This document shows positions 9,171-18,351 of a DNA stretch of 64,000 nt, in pieces. Source of the stretch: Pseudoxanthomonas sp. GM95 (GTDB lineage Bacteria; Pseudomonadota; Gammaproteobacteria; Xanthomonadales; Xanthomonadaceae); contig NZ_FOAX01000004.1 of assembly GCF_900109775.1 (NCBI RefSeq), forward strand, positions 1 to 64,000, in the 5' to 3' direction. The notes beneath the pieces are model-generated. The model ran no database searches. It was given only the letters and a program-made list of their open reading frames with translations, and was not told where the DNA came from. Every line of letters begins with the position of its first letter. Position 1 is the first letter of the stretch. The translations under genes and the position numbers were made by a program.

Positions 9171-9722
9171 TCAGACCGTGGGGACCGGTCCGCTGGCACT
9201 GGCCGGTGGATCCGGCAACCAGGTCAGATCGTTGAAGCCATTGAAGATGTAGCCGGCATCGCCCTGTCCGCCGCCGTAGCCGAAGTACGCATAGGCCATG
9301 TCATTGCTGTAGAGCGACACCACCGCGGTGGCGCGCACCTTCTCGAAGAACGGCTTGCCGGCCAGCGCCTTGACCGTTTCCAGCTGCGCTTCGGGCGACT
9401 GGGTCAGCCAGCCGGCCTTGGTCAGTTCGGCCACGCCGTCGACGAGCAATTTTTTCACTGCCGGGTCTTTGGCCGCGGCGGCATCCAGGTCCTTGACCAC
9501 CAGCGCATAGACCGCGTCTTCCAGGCCCTTGTGCGGATACAGATGGCGACTGAACACCAGCAGCGTCTTGCCCTGGATGTCGTCGAAGGCCTGCATCGGC
9601 AGCGCCCAGCTCTTGGTGGGCGACAGCAGCGCGATGGGCCCTGCGGCGAACAGCAACGTGCCGGCCAGCATGCCGCCGGTATTGCGCAGGAAACGGCGAC
9701 GCGTGAGTTGAATGACGGACAT
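9171..9722 (-). CDS. Tat-exported small subunit, gluconate 2-dehydrogenase subunit 3-like
   Basis: A 183-residue protein with a twin-arginine signal (TRRRFLRNTGG at about residues 7-17), a hydrophobic stretch and a likely cleavage site after SWA. The mature part (LLVFSRHLYPHKGLEDAVY and LYSNDMAYAYFGYGG) resembles the small subunits that accompany GMC dehydrogenases. They act as escort for the folded, FAD-loaded large subunit. GGGAGGGG lies before the ATG at 9722; the frame is open further upstream. It is the first gene of a leftward group with the GMC and SDR genes. Confidence 0.82.
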   Translation of the reverse strand: MSVIQLTRRRFLRNTGGMLAGTLLFAAGPIALLSPTKSWALPMQAFDDIQGKTLLVFSRHLYPHKGLEDAVYALVVKDLDAAAAKDPAVKKLLVDGVAELTKAGWLTQSPEAQLETVKALAGKPFFEKVRATAVVSLYSNDMAYAYFGYGGGQGDAGYIFNGFNDLTWLPDPPASASGPVPTV

Positions 9723-9983
9723 CTGGCAACCCCTCCCGAGGTGATGTTCCATCGCGGCCGTGCGATCGCTGTGGCCGCGTCATGACAGGGCGGAAGCAGC
9801 GACGTTCCGCGATGCCGGCCAAGCTATGCCCCGCACCGCAGTAACGGGTAACAGTGACGTACTACAGCGACTTAGGTCGCATACGCCGACCTCACGGCCC
9901 GGTGCTAAGGTTCGGCCACGGCGGCGCAGCCTGCTGCGTTGCGGCATCGCGAGCACAGCGTCAGATCAAGCCAGGAGTTTTCG

Positions 9984-10286
9984 ATGTGTCACGTCTATGC
10001 GTCGACGGAACCGTCGCGCTATGAAAGCACCACCCGTTCGGTCCGCCTGCAGGGCTATGTCACCAGCGTGCGGTTGGAAAACGAGTTCTGGGGCATCCTC
10101 GATCTGCTCGCCGCGGACCAGGCCATGACCACCGCGCGCTTCATCAGCAAGCTCTACGACGAAGTCACCGCCGACAAGGGCGACGTGCCCAATCTCGCCT
10201 CGATGCTACGGGTGGCCTGTGCGGTCTACCTGCATGGCCAGGCCGAACTGGCCAAGACGCCCGAGCCGGTGCGCGCCCGCGCCTGA
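9984..10286 (+). CDS. Ribbon-helix-helix domain protein
   Basis: A 100-residue protein of the RHH_4-like type (SVRLQGYVTSVRLENEFWGIL near the N-terminus: a short beta-strand then helix). Proteins of this family are small, possibly DNA-binding; their targets are mostly unknown. AGGAG lies 8 bases before the ATG at 9984, which decides this start over the longer frame from 9939. It stands alone, divergent from the Tat subunit gene; the 261 bases between them (9723-9983) hold no clear gene or consensus promoter that I can see. Confidence 0.7.
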   Translation: MCHVYASTEPSRYESTTRSVRLQGYVTSVRLENEFWGILDLLAADQAMTTARFISKLYDEVTADKGDVPNLASMLRVACAVYLHGQAELAKTPEPVRARA

Positions 10287-10335
10287 ACGGTCTTGCGTCC
10301 CCATCGCGCAGCGGCGCGAAGGGGATCTGCCGGTG

Positions 10336-10563
10336 TTAGAACTTCGCGCCCTGCGGCACTGCGCGCAACGCAGCGATGGCATCGGACAGCGCCGTGACTT
10401 CCGGGTCGCTGAATCCGCCGCGCACCTCGGCCTCCATCGCGAACAGGCCGTGTTCGATCAAGCGCGAGATGGTCTCGTCCACGCTCCAGCCGCGGGCGAC
10501 CGACACGCGCTGGATGCGGTCGGTCAGGATCGGATCGAGGTCACGGATGAGCAGGTCGGTCAT
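10336..10563 (-). CDS. Small antitoxin-like (FitA-type) protein
   Basis: A 75-residue protein beginning MTDLLIRDLDPILTDRIQRV, the pattern of short ribbon-helix-helix antitoxins (plasmid-stability/FitA type). No toxin gene is adjacent, so an antitoxin role is not supported by context. Its start overlaps the end of the ampG-like gene by 23 bases, suggesting it is the last gene of the xthA-ampG transcript. The longer frame to 10623 lacks support. Confidence 0.6.
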   Translation of the reverse strand: MTDLLIRDLDPILTDRIQRVSVARGWSVDETISRLIEHGLFAMEAEVRGGFSDPEVTALSDAIAALRAVPQGAKF

Positions 10564-11884
10564 GGGCGTCGGGGGAGCCGGTCCGGGAGGCGGGTTCCTT
10601 GATACGACGCCACAGCCAGGCAAGCAAGCCCAGGGTCGGGATCACGGTCAGCGCGCTCAGGGTGAAGAATGCCGAATACGACGTGGCTTCCACGATATAG
10701 CCCGACACGCCGCCGACGAACTTGCCCGGCAGGTTGGCCAGCGACACCAGCAGCCCGTACTGGGTCGCGGTGAAATTGCGATCGGTCAGCGACGACATGA
10801 ACGCCACCAGCACGGTGCCGGCAAAACCCTGCGAGAAGTTGTCCGCGCTCAACGCCGCGTAGAACGCCCACAGCTGGCCGGGATTGTTCGCCATCAGCAG
10901 GAACGCCAGGTTGGACAGCGCCACCGCCAGCGCCGCCACCAGCAGCATGCGGCGGAAGCCGAACGCGGCAATCGCCACGCCGCCGCCGAACGCGCCCAGG
11001 ATGCTCATCCAGATACCGAACAGCTTGGACACGGTGGCGATGTCGGCCTTGGTGAAGCCCGAATCGAGGTAGAACGGCCCGGCCATCACCCCGATCACCT
11101 GGTCGGGGAACTTGAACAGCCCCACGAACAACAGCAGTCCCAGCGCCAGCTTCCAGCCGTTGGTGGTGAAGAAGCTCACGATCGGCTGCCAGAACGCGCC
11201 GAAGAAGTCGATCCGGCGCACCACCGTGGCCTCAGGCCGGGCCGGTTCGCGACTGAGCAGCGTGGTCACGATCGGCACCAGCATCAGCGCCGCCATGCAG
11301 AAGTAGGAGATCGTCCAGGTTTCGAACTGGGCCAGGTACAGCGCGCCGGCGCCGGCGACGATCAGGGCGATGCGATAACCCAGGATGTAGGTCGCGGCCA
11401 GCGCGGCCTGGGCGCTCTCCGGCGCGATCTCGATGCGATACGCATCCACTACCGAATCCTGCGTGGCCCCGGCGAAGGAGCCGATCAGCACCCAGGTCAC
11501 CAGCCCGGCCACGCCCAGCTCCGGGCGCATGCTGCCCAGCGCGAACAGGCTCACCGCCACCAGCACCTGCGCGGCCAGCAACCACGAGCGCCGCCGACCC
11601 AGCCAGGCCAGGCCCGGCAGCGCGTAACGGTCGATCAACGGCGCCCAGACGAACTTGAGCAGGTAGAAGAAGCTCGCCAGGCTGATCAGGCCGATCTCGC
11701 CCAGCTGCAGGCCGACATCGCGCAGGCGCGTGGACAGGGTCTGCGAGGCGATCAGCAGGAACGGCAGGCCGCTGCCGAAGCCCAGCAGCGCCATCGTCAG
11801 CGCCGAAGGCGTGGCGAACGCGGCGCGGATGCCGCGCCAGCCTTTGTACGAGACCTTCTTCCGCTCCGCCGGCGCCTCGCTCAT
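10541..11884 (-). CDS. ampG: AmpG-family MFS permease
   Basis: Inner-membrane carrier of 447 residues with 12 or more hydrophobic helices. AmpG proteins import anhydromuropeptides from the periplasm for recycling. Signature stretches are GFGSGLPFLLIASQTLSTRL near residue 35 in the form GFGSGLPFLL, APLIDRY near 80, and GATQDSVVDAYRIE near 140. The ATG at 11884 overlaps the xthA stop by 4 bases (ATGA). The AmpG name is well supported at family level, but xanthomonads can carry several paralogues, so the exact substrate is inferred. AnmK at 3096 acts downstream in the same pathway. Confidence 0.85.
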   Translation of the reverse strand: MSEAPAERKKVSYKGWRGIRAAFATPSALTMALLGFGSGLPFLLIASQTLSTRLRDVGLQLGEIGLISLASFFYLLKFVWAPLIDRYALPGLAWLGRRRSWLLAAQVLVAVSLFALGSMRPELGVAGLVTWVLIGSFAGATQDSVVDAYRIEIAPESAQAALAATYILGYRIALIVAGAGALYLAQFETWTISYFCMAALMLVPIVTTLLSREPARPEATVVRRIDFFGAFWQPIVSFFTTNGWKLALGLLLFVGLFKFPDQVIGVMAGPFYLDSGFTKADIATVSKLFGIWMSILGAFGGGVAIAAFGFRRMLLVAALAVALSNLAFLLMANNPGQLWAFYAALSADNFSQGFAGTVLVAFMSSLTDRNFTATQYGLLVSLANLPGKFVGGVSGYIVEATSYSAFFTLSALTVIPTLGLLAWLWRRIKEPASRTGSPDAHDRPAHP

Positions 11885-12681
11885 CCGGCGTAATCCACGA
11901 CGAACGGCGCGTGGTCGGAGAAGCGCTGTTCGCGATAGATCGAGCACGCCTGCAGCCGCGCGCGCAGGCCCGGCGTCACCAGCTGGTAGTCGATCCGCCA
12001 ACCCACGTTGTTGGCGCGCGCCGCGCCGCGGTTGCTCCACCAGGTGTAGTCCTCACCGCTGGGATGCAGTGCGCGGTAGGCATCGACCCAGCCGCGGCCG
12101 TTGGCCGGATCGGCGTCCTCGGCCACATCGGCGCATAGGCCGTTGAGCCAGTCGCGCTCGGGCGGCAGGCAGCCGGAGTTCTTCTGGTTGGATTTCCAGT
12201 TCTTGATGTCCAGCGACGAGCGCACGATGTTCCAGTCGCCGCACAGCACGTATTCGCGGCCGCTGGCCAGCCACTGGTCCAGGATCGGCTTGAGCCAGGC
12301 CATCGTGTCGAACTTGTAGCCCTGGCGGAGCTCGCCCGACGAGCCGGAGGGGATATAGAACGACACCACGCTCAAGTTGCCGAAGCGCGCCTCGATGTAA
12401 CGGCCCTCCTCATCGAACTCCGGCCGGCCCAGCGCGGTGCGCACTTCGTCGGGTTCGCGCCTGGCGTAGATCGCCACGCCGCTGTAGCCCTTCTTGGTGC
12501 TGGCATCGCGGAAGTAGGCCTTGTAGCCGGCGGGCAGGAATTCGGGCCCGGCAAGTTGGTGCTCCTGGGCCTTGGTCTCCTGCACGCACAGCACGTCGGC
12601 GTCCTGGGCGATGAACCACGGAAAGAAACCCTTGGAGGCGGCCGAACGCAGGCCGTTGGCGTTGAAGCTGATGATGCGCAT
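11881..12681 (-). CDS. xth: Exodeoxyribonuclease III / AP endonuclease
   Basis: DNA-repair enzyme of the exonuclease III family, which cuts at abasic sites and degrades duplex DNA from the 3' end. The motifs are in order: NANGLRSA (residue 6), QETKAQ (about 35, metal-binding Glu), GDWNIVRS (about 150), WRIDYQL near 225 and SDHAPFV (about 255, catalytic His). The 266-residue length is normal. The ATG at 12681 is chosen because the family begins MRIISFNANG; the ribosome site is weak. It overlaps ampG by 4 bases and is divergent from pyrE. Confidence 0.94.
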   Translation of the reverse strand: MRIISFNANGLRSAASKGFFPWFIAQDADVLCVQETKAQEHQLAGPEFLPAGYKAYFRDASTKKGYSGVAIYARREPDEVRTALGRPEFDEEGRYIEARFGNLSVVSFYIPSGSSGELRQGYKFDTMAWLKPILDQWLASGREYVLCGDWNIVRSSLDIKNWKSNQKNSGCLPPERDWLNGLCADVAEDADPANGRGWVDAYRALHPSGEDYTWWSNRGAARANNVGWRIDYQLVTPGLRARLQACSIYREQRFSDHAPFVVDYAG

Positions 12682-12787
12682 GGAGATCGACAGGTCTTGG
12701 AGCGGACAAGCGCCCAGCATACCGCCCGGGCCCACTTGCGCCGCCTGCTACCCTTTCCGTACCCCCACCCGCCCACAAGCCCTTGCC

Positions 12788-13447
12788 ATGTCCGACTACC
12801 GCGCACGTTTCCTGCAGCTGGCCCTGCACGCCAATGCACTGCGCTTTGGTGAATTCACCCTCAAGTCCGGCCGCCTGAGTCCGTATTTCTTCAACGCCGG
12901 GCGCTTCGACAGTGGCAAGGCGATGGCCGAGCTGGCGGTCTGCTACGCCGATGCGATCGAAGCCTCGGGCGTGGAATTCGACCTGCTGTTCGGCCCGGCC
13001 TACAAGGGCATCCCGCTGGCCACGGCGCTGGGCGTGGAGTTCGCCCGCCGCGGCCGCGACCTGCCGCTGGCCTTCAACCGCAAGGAGGCCAAGGACCACG
13101 GCGAAGGCGGGACCCTGATCGGCGCGCCGCTGGACGACCGCCGGGTGCTGATCGTCGATGACGTGATCACCGCCGGCACCGCCATCCGCGAGGCGCTGGG
13201 CATGATCGCCACCGCTGGCGGCCGCCCGGCCGGGATCGTGGTGGCGCTGGATCGCCAGGAAATCCTGGGCGAAGGCGCGCAGCGCCAGTCGGCCGCCCAG
13301 CGCGTGTCCGAGGAGACCGGCGTGCCGGTCACCGCCGTGGCGACCCTGCATGACCTGCTTGCATTCGCCGGGGAAAACGCCGAACTTGTCGGCCACCGCG
13401 AGCAATTGCTGGCCTATCGGGCCCGCTACGGCTGCGCGGCGACCTAA
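12788..13447 (+). CDS. pyrE: Orotate phosphoribosyltransferase
   Basis: Joins orotate to PRPP, the fifth step of pyrimidine synthesis. The type I PRPP-binding motif VLIVDDVITAGTAIRE is near residue 120 and the N-terminal FGEFTLKSGRLSPYFFNAG pattern is typical. The 219 residues match the proteobacterial enzyme. The ATG at 12788 is the family start; the longer frame to 12572 is antisense to xth. The pyrE-xth divergent order is common in gammaproteobacteria. Confidence 0.95.
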   Translation: MSDYRARFLQLALHANALRFGEFTLKSGRLSPYFFNAGRFDSGKAMAELAVCYADAIEASGVEFDLLFGPAYKGIPLATALGVEFARRGRDLPLAFNRKEAKDHGEGGTLIGAPLDDRRVLIVDDVITAGTAIREALGMIATAGGRPAGIVVALDRQEILGEGAQRQSAAQRVSEETGVPVTAVATLHDLLAFAGENAELVGHREQLLAYRARYGCAAT

Positions 13448-13467
13448 CCGGCAGCAGGGGGCTGTCC

Positions 13468-14121
13468 ATGGCCGCATCGACCTTCAAATGGCTGCTCGTC
13501 CCGCTCGCCGCCGTGGCCCTGACCGCGACGGCGCAGGACGCGCCGAAAGCCAAAAAGCTCTATTGCTGGAATGACCCCAAGAGCGGGCGCACCTGCAGTG
13601 ACGCCCTGCCCCCGGACCAGGTCAACGCCGCACGCGACGAATTCAGCGTCAACAGCGGTGCCCGCGTGGGCGCGGTCCATGCCGCCCAGACCGCCGAAGA
13701 ACGCGCCGATGCCGCGGCCGCCGCGGCGCAGGCCCAGGCCGATCAGGCCGCTGCCGACACCCGCAAGCGCACCGAGCAGGCCATGCTGCTGTCCTACAAC
13801 AGCGAGGACGATCTCAAGCGCGTGTTCACCGAGCGCACCGCACTGGTGGACAACAGCGTCGAGACCGCCCAGTACAACCTGAGCAGCATGCGCGATGCGC
13901 TGGTGACCAAGCTGCAACAGGCCGGCAATGCCGAACTGGCCGGTCGCCCGATCGATGCCAAACTCGCCGACGAGATCCGCCAGCGCCATGTCGAGCTGGT
14001 CCGCCAGCAAGGCCTGTTGACCGGCTTCCAGCAGCAGCGCGCGCAGTTGAGCGGTGAAGTGGAAGACACCCTGCAGCGCTATCGCGCCATGAAGACCGCC
14101 GCGCAATCGCCCAACGGCTGA
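13468..14121 (+). CDS. Predicted periplasmic coiled-coil protein (DUF4124-like N-terminus)
   Basis: A 217-residue protein. Residues 1-23 look like a signal peptide ending TATA. A short DUF4124-like stretch follows, with two cysteines (LYCWNDPKSGRTCSDALP, near 30-48) that could form a disulfide. The rest is alanine-, glutamine- and glutamate-rich helix, probably coiled coil (about 70-205). The gene starts 20 bases after pyrE and may share its transcript. Function is unknown; an envelope role is inferred from the signal. Confidence 0.7.
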   Translation: MAASTFKWLLVPLAAVALTATAQDAPKAKKLYCWNDPKSGRTCSDALPPDQVNAARDEFSVNSGARVGAVHAAQTAEERADAAAAAAQAQADQAAADTRKRTEQAMLLSYNSEDDLKRVFTERTALVDNSVETAQYNLSSMRDALVTKLQQAGNAELAGRPIDAKLADEIRQRHVELVRQQGLLTGFQQQRAQLSGEVEDTLQRYRAMKTAAQSPNG

Positions 14122-14167
14122 TCCTGCGCCGGCCAGCGCGCGTGCTGCGCGCCGGCCATATCCTCGC

Positions 14168-16528
14168 TTAGAACGTCAGCTTCAGATCCGGCGCCACAGC
14201 CTGGAGCTGGGTGCGGAAGTCATCGCGCACGCGATCCAGCGCGGCGCTGTTGTCCGCCTCGAAGCGCAGCACCAGCACCGGCGTGGTGTTGGACGCGCGC
14301 AGCAGGCCCCAACCGTCGTCCCAGTCCGCGCGCAGGCCATCGATGGTCGACAGGCGCGCGCCCTCGAACCGAGCCACCTCGACGAACTCCTGCACGATCG
14401 CGTGCGCCAGGCCGTCGGGCACCGGGACCTTGATCTCCGGCGTGGACACGCCGTTGGGCAGCGCATCGAGGATCTCGCTGGGCGTTTCATCGCGCAGCGC
14501 CAGGATCTCCAGCAGGCGCGCGGCGGCGTAGAGGCCGTCGTCGAAGCCGTACCAGCGCTCCATGAAGAAGAAATGCCCGCTCATCTCGCCGGCCAGCTCG
14601 GCGCCGGTCTCGCGCATCTTGCCCTTGATCAGCGAATGCCCGGTCTGCCACATCAGCGGCGTGCCGCCGTTGCGCAGGGTCCAGCCCTGCAGCTTGCCGG
14701 TGCACTTGACGTCGTAGATCACCATCGCGCCGGGGTTGCGCTCCAGCACGTCGGCAGCGAACAGCATCAGCAGGCGGTCGGCGAAGATGACCTTGCCTTC
14801 CTTGGTCACCACGCCCAGGCGGTCGCCATCGCCGTCGAAGGCCACGCCCAGATCCGCATCGAAACGCTTGACCGTCGAGGCCAGGTCCAGGAGGTTGTCC
14901 GGTTCGCTGGGATCGGGATGGTGGTTGGGGAAGGTGCCGTCGATGTCGCAATACAGCGGCACCACTTCGGCGCCGATGGCTTCCAGCAACTGGGGCCCGA
15001 GTTCGCCCGCCACGCCGTTGCCGGCATCGACCACGACCTTGAGCGGCCGCGCCAGCTGCACGTCGTCGGCGATCTTCTGGATGTAGTCCTCGGCGATCTC
15101 GCGGGTCTGCAGGTTGCCGCGCTCGGCGCTGTGCAGGCGCGACTCGCTGATGCGCGTGTAGAGGTCGGTGATGGTGGCGCCGGAGAGCGTCTCGCCGCCG
15201 ACCACGATCTTGAAGCCGTTGTAGTCCGGCGGGTTGTGGCTGCCGGTCACCGCCACGCAGGTGCCGGTGCGCAGGTGGAAGGCGGCGAAATACGCCACCG
15301 GCGTGGGCACCATGCCGATATCGATCACATCGCGGCCGGCCTTGCGCAGGCCTTCGATCAGGCCGGCAGACATCTCCGGGCCGGACAGGCGGCCGTCGCG
15401 GGCCACGACCACTTCGGTCAGGCCCTGCTCGGCCATCACCGAGCCGATCGCCTGGCCGATCAGTTCGGCCACCGGCACGCTCAGGGTTTTGCCGACCACG
15501 CCGCGGATGTCATAGGCGCGGAAGATGCCCGGATCGACCGTCGTACTGCGGGCCGCGCGCGCGACCACGGCAGCCTCGGCGTTGCGCACCGGCGCGGGTT
15601 CGTCGGCGTCTTCACCGGTCACAGGCGACGGCGCAGCGACGGCGGCAGACGCAGTGGCAGGCGTGGCGCGCAGGGTCTGGCCCAGCGTCAGGCCGTCATC
15701 GACCACGTCTCCGCCGCCCTTGCGCGGCAGGGTCGGCATCTTCAGACGACCGATCGACAGCAGGCCGACCAGCACCGCCAGCACCACCAGCAGCACGGCC
15801 ACGATCAGGCACGGCAGGAAGCCCAGGCCCAGCGGGCCCTCGGTGTTGTCGGGAACGCCCGCAACCACGCGCAAGCCGGTCTCGCCGACCGGGCGCGACA
15901 GCGCATCGGCCACGCTGGACAGCGAGGTCTCGCCGACCTCACGCAGGGTGTAGCCACCCTGGCGCAGGCCCAGGTAGGTGCCGGACACCTGCGCCTGGTC
16001 CATCGGACCGGTCAGCAGGCTTACCGGCAGGCGCACGAACAGCAGCCGCGACTGCACCGGCACCGCCATGCCCAGCCCGGACACCTTGCCATCGCGGACC
16101 GCGCGCACGACCGCGCCCTTGGCCTGCATGGCCGCTTCGAGCAGGGCCAGCTTGCTGTAGCCGAAGGTCGCCGCGTTGGCGTAAGGATCGGAGAGGTCGA
16201 CCGAGAGCAGGTCGACGTTTTCCACTTCAGGCCAGCCGGCCTTGACCGCTGCGCCGACGGCCGCGGTGTCGTCGGCGGTGACAGCGGCCTGCATCGCCGG
16301 CTCGGCCACGCGCTTGTTGAGCTTGGCGATCTGGCCCTGGATGTTCTGTTGCAGGCCGGCGACGGCAGCGTCGCGGGCCTCGATCAGCGCATCACGCCGC
16401 GCGTCCTGGCTGTGCTGGACCCAGCCACCCCAGGCGAACCATGCGGCGATCACCACCAACAAGGCCGACAGCAACAGGATCTTCTGTGCCGAATCCTGCT
16501 TGCCTTTCCCCAGTTTCAATCCGGCCAT
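14168..16528 (-). CDS. algC: Phosphomannomutase/phosphoglucomutase with N-terminal membrane region
   Basis: The C-terminal 460 residues are a phosphohexomutase that interconverts mannose-1-P/6-P and glucose-1-P/6-P for LPS and exopolysaccharide synthesis. Visible motifs are the phosphoserine loop VTGSHNPPDYNG (about residue 430), the magnesium loop DGDGDR (about 570) and the sugar loop GEMSGHFFF (about 655). The first 330 residues are extra: a membrane helix near 17-36, a predicted periplasmic domain, a second helix near 228-255, and a low-complexity linker. P. aeruginosa AlgC lacks this part (463 residues). Long forms are known in xanthomonads. It is downstream of coaBC and dut in the same direction. 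Confidence 0.9.
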   Translation of the reverse strand: MAGLKLGKGKQDSAQKILLLSALLVVIAAWFAWGGWVQHSQDARRDALIEARDAAVAGLQQNIQGQIAKLNKRVAEPAMQAAVTADDTAAVGAAVKAGWPEVENVDLLSVDLSDPYANAATFGYSKLALLEAAMQAKGAVVRAVRDGKVSGLGMAVPVQSRLLFVRLPVSLLTGPMDQAQVSGTYLGLRQGGYTLREVGETSLSSVADALSRPVGETGLRVVAGVPDNTEGPLGLGFLPCLIVAVLLVVLAVLVGLLSIGRLKMPTLPRKGGGDVVDDGLTLGQTLRATPATASAAVAAPSPVTGEDADEPAPVRNAEAAVVARAARSTTVDPGIFRAYDIRGVVGKTLSVPVAELIGQAIGSVMAEQGLTEVVVARDGRLSGPEMSAGLIEGLRKAGRDVIDIGMVPTPVAYFAAFHLRTGTCVAVTGSHNPPDYNGFKIVVGGETLSGATITDLYTRISESRLHSAERGNLQTREIAEDYIQKIADDVQLARPLKVVVDAGNGVAGELGPQLLEAIGAEVVPLYCDIDGTFPNHHPDPSEPDNLLDLASTVKRFDADLGVAFDGDGDRLGVVTKEGKVIFADRLLMLFAADVLERNPGAMVIYDVKCTGKLQGWTLRNGGTPLMWQTGHSLIKGKMRETGAELAGEMSGHFFFMERWYGFDDGLYAAARLLEILALRDETPSEILDALPNGVSTPEIKVPVPDGLAHAIVQEFVEVARFEGARLSTIDGLRADWDDGWGLLRASNTTPVLVLRFEADNSAALDRVRDDFRTQLQAVAPDLKLTF

Positions 16529-16545
16529 GCGTGGTCTTGCCCCTG

Positions 16546-17004
16546 TCAGCGGACGCCCGTGTGGCCAAAGCCCCCCTCGCCACGCGCGCTTTCTATAAAA
16601 GTATCCACGATCTTCAACTGAACGCGTGCGATGGGCAACACCACCAGTTGCGCGACCCGGTCACCGGGCTGGATCACGAAGGCCTCGCTGCTGCGATTCC
16701 ACAGGCTGATCAGCAGCGGCCCCTGGTAGTCGGCGTCGATCAGGCCGGTGCCGTTGCCGAGCACGATGCCGTGACGATGGCCCAGGCCCGAGCGCGGCAA
16801 CACCACCGCGCACAGGTTGGGATCGGCGACGTGGATCGATATGCCGCTGGGCACCAGCGCCGACTCGCCCGCGCCCAAAGTCAGCGGAGTTTCCAGCGCC
16901 GCGCGCAGGTCCAGCCCGGCGGAGGACTCGGTGGCATAAGCCGGCAGCGGCCAGCTGTCGCCAAAGCGCGGGTCCAGCAGCTTCACTTCCAGTGGCAGGC
17001 TCAT
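16546..17004 (-). CDS. dut: Deoxyuridine 5'-triphosphate nucleotidohydrolase (dUTPase)
   Basis: Hydrolyses dUTP to dUMP, keeping uracil out of DNA. The trimeric dUTPase motifs are all present: AGLDLRA (motif 1), PRSGLG (2), GLIDADYQG (3, catalytic Asp), GDRVAQL (4) and GGFGHTG (5). The 152 residues match E. coli Dut. Its ATG overlaps the coaBC stop by 4 bases, the classic coaBC-dut pairing; algC starts 17 bases after its stop. Confidence 0.97.
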   Translation of the reverse strand: MSLPLEVKLLDPRFGDSWPLPAYATESSAGLDLRAALETPLTLGAGESALVPSGISIHVADPNLCAVVLPRSGLGHRHGIVLGNGTGLIDADYQGPLLISLWNRSSEAFVIQPGDRVAQLVVLPIARVQLKIVDTFIESARGEGGFGHTGVR

Positions 17005-18224
17005 GCGCTCAGACGCTCCCCGATCAGTTGGACCAGCGCGTCGGCCAGTTCGGTCTTGGGCGCGGAGGGAAACTCGCGCTGCCCGTCTTTCCAGAACGCG
17101 GTCATCGCGTTGCTGTCGCTTTCGAAGCCGCCGCCGGGAATGCCGACGCGGTTGGCGATGATCATGTCCAGGCGCTTGGCGATGAGCTTGCCGCGCGCGT
17201 ACTCGGCCACGTTCTCGGTCTCGGCAGCGAAGCCGACCACCAGCTTGAGCGGCTGCTCGGACACGGCCACCTCGGCCAGGATGTCCGGCGTGCGCACTAG
17301 GTCCAGCGCCAGCGATTCACTGGATTTCTTGATCTTGTTGGGCGCCGGCACGCGCGGGGTGTAGTCGGCCACCGCGGCCGCACCGATGTAGATATCGGCC
17401 GGGAACGCGCCGAACACGGCCGCGCGCATCTGCGCGGCCGAACGCACGTCCACACGGGTGACGCCCGGCGGGGTCTTCAGGTTCACCGGTCCGGCGACCA
17501 GGGTGACGGTGGCGCCGCGGCGGGCGGCGGCCTGGGCCACGGCAAAGCCCATCTTGCCGCTGCTGCGGTTGCCCAGGTACCGAACCGGGTCCAGGTCCTC
17601 ATAGGTCGGGCCAGCGCTGACCACCACGTGCAGGCCGGCGAGCGGGCCATCCAATGGGATCGCGGCCTGCGCCTCGGCGGCCAGGGCCGCGACGATGGCA
17701 TCCGGTTCGGACAGGCGCCCGGGGCCGGACTCGCCCTCGGCCAGCGGGCCGTCTTCCGGGCCGATCACCTGCACGCCGCGGGCGCGCAGCGTGGCCAGGT
17801 TGGCCTGGGTCGCGGCGTGCTTCCACATGATGTGGTTCATCGCCGGGCACACGGTGATCGGCGCGGTGGTGGCCAGCGCCAGCGTGGTCACCAGGTCGTC
17901 GGCCAGGCCGTGCGCCAAGTGGGCCAGCAGGTCGGCGGTGGCCGGGGCAATCACGACCCGGTCAGCCCAGCGCGCCAGCTCGATATGGCCCATCGAGGCT
18001 TCGGCGGCGCTGTCCCAAAGCGTGGTGCGGGTCGGCTGACCCGACAGCGCCTGGAAGCTGAGCGGGGTGACGAACTGCTGGGCGCCGGCGGTCATCGCGA
18101 CCTGCACCTGCGCCCCGGCGTCGCGCAGACGGCGCACCAGTTCCAACGATTTGTAGGCGGCGATGCCACCCCCAACGCACAACAGGATGCGTTGTCCTTC
18201 CAGGGCCTGGGCCACGTCAGACAT
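17001..18224 (-). CDS. coaBC: Phosphopantothenoylcysteine decarboxylase / synthase
   Basis: Bifunctional coenzyme A enzyme. The N-terminal flavoprotein half (CoaC, residues 1-190) shows [16 protein letters not shown] and the PxMNxxMW motif as PAMNHIMW. The C-terminal half (CoaB, 195-407) shows the synthetase signature [15 protein letters not shown] near 210. The start at 18224 ([11 protein letters not shown]) is the family start; the frame runs open to 18548, antisense to radC. It is divergent from radC with 127 bases between. Confidence 0.95.
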   Translation of the reverse strand: MSDVAQALEGQRILLCVGGGIAAYKSLELVRRLRDAGAQVQVAMTAGAQQFVTPLSFQALSGQPTRTTLWDSAAEASMGHIELARWADRVVIAPATADLLAHLAHGLADDLVTTLALATTAPITVCPAMNHIMWKHAATQANLATLRARGVQVIGPEDGPLAEGESGPGRLSEPDAIVAALAAEAQAAIPLDGPLAGLHVVVSAGPTYEDLDPVRYLGNRSSGKMGFAVAQAAARRGATVTLVAGPVNLKTPPGVTRVDVRSAAQMRAAVFGAFPADIYIGAAAVADYTPRVPAPNKIKKSSESLALDLVRTPDILAEVAVSEQPLKLVVGFAAETENVAEYARGKLIAKRLDMIIANRVGIPGGGFESDSNAMTAFWKDGQREFPSAPKTELADALVQLIGERLSA

Positions 18225-18351
18225 TTCCGAACCAAAACAGGGCGACAGCTTACCCGACGGGCCGGGATCGCCTGATAGCGGGCGGGCATGACGCTCACGC
18301 AGAGTGGGCATGACGCCGCAAGGACGCGGCCCGCCCCGCCAAGGAAGGCAG

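Noticed and set aside
9723-9983. Possible regulatory region between the Tat subunit and RHH genes
   Set aside because: No pair of -35/-10 sequences or palindrome stood out enough to annotate.
14402-16621. A 739-codon open frame on the plus strand across algC
   Set aside because: It is antisense to a gene with clear catalytic motifs and its translation is low-complexity His/Arg/Gln; typical for reverse frames in GC-rich genes. The similar long frames at 7439-9235 and 1720-2895 were rejected for the same reason.
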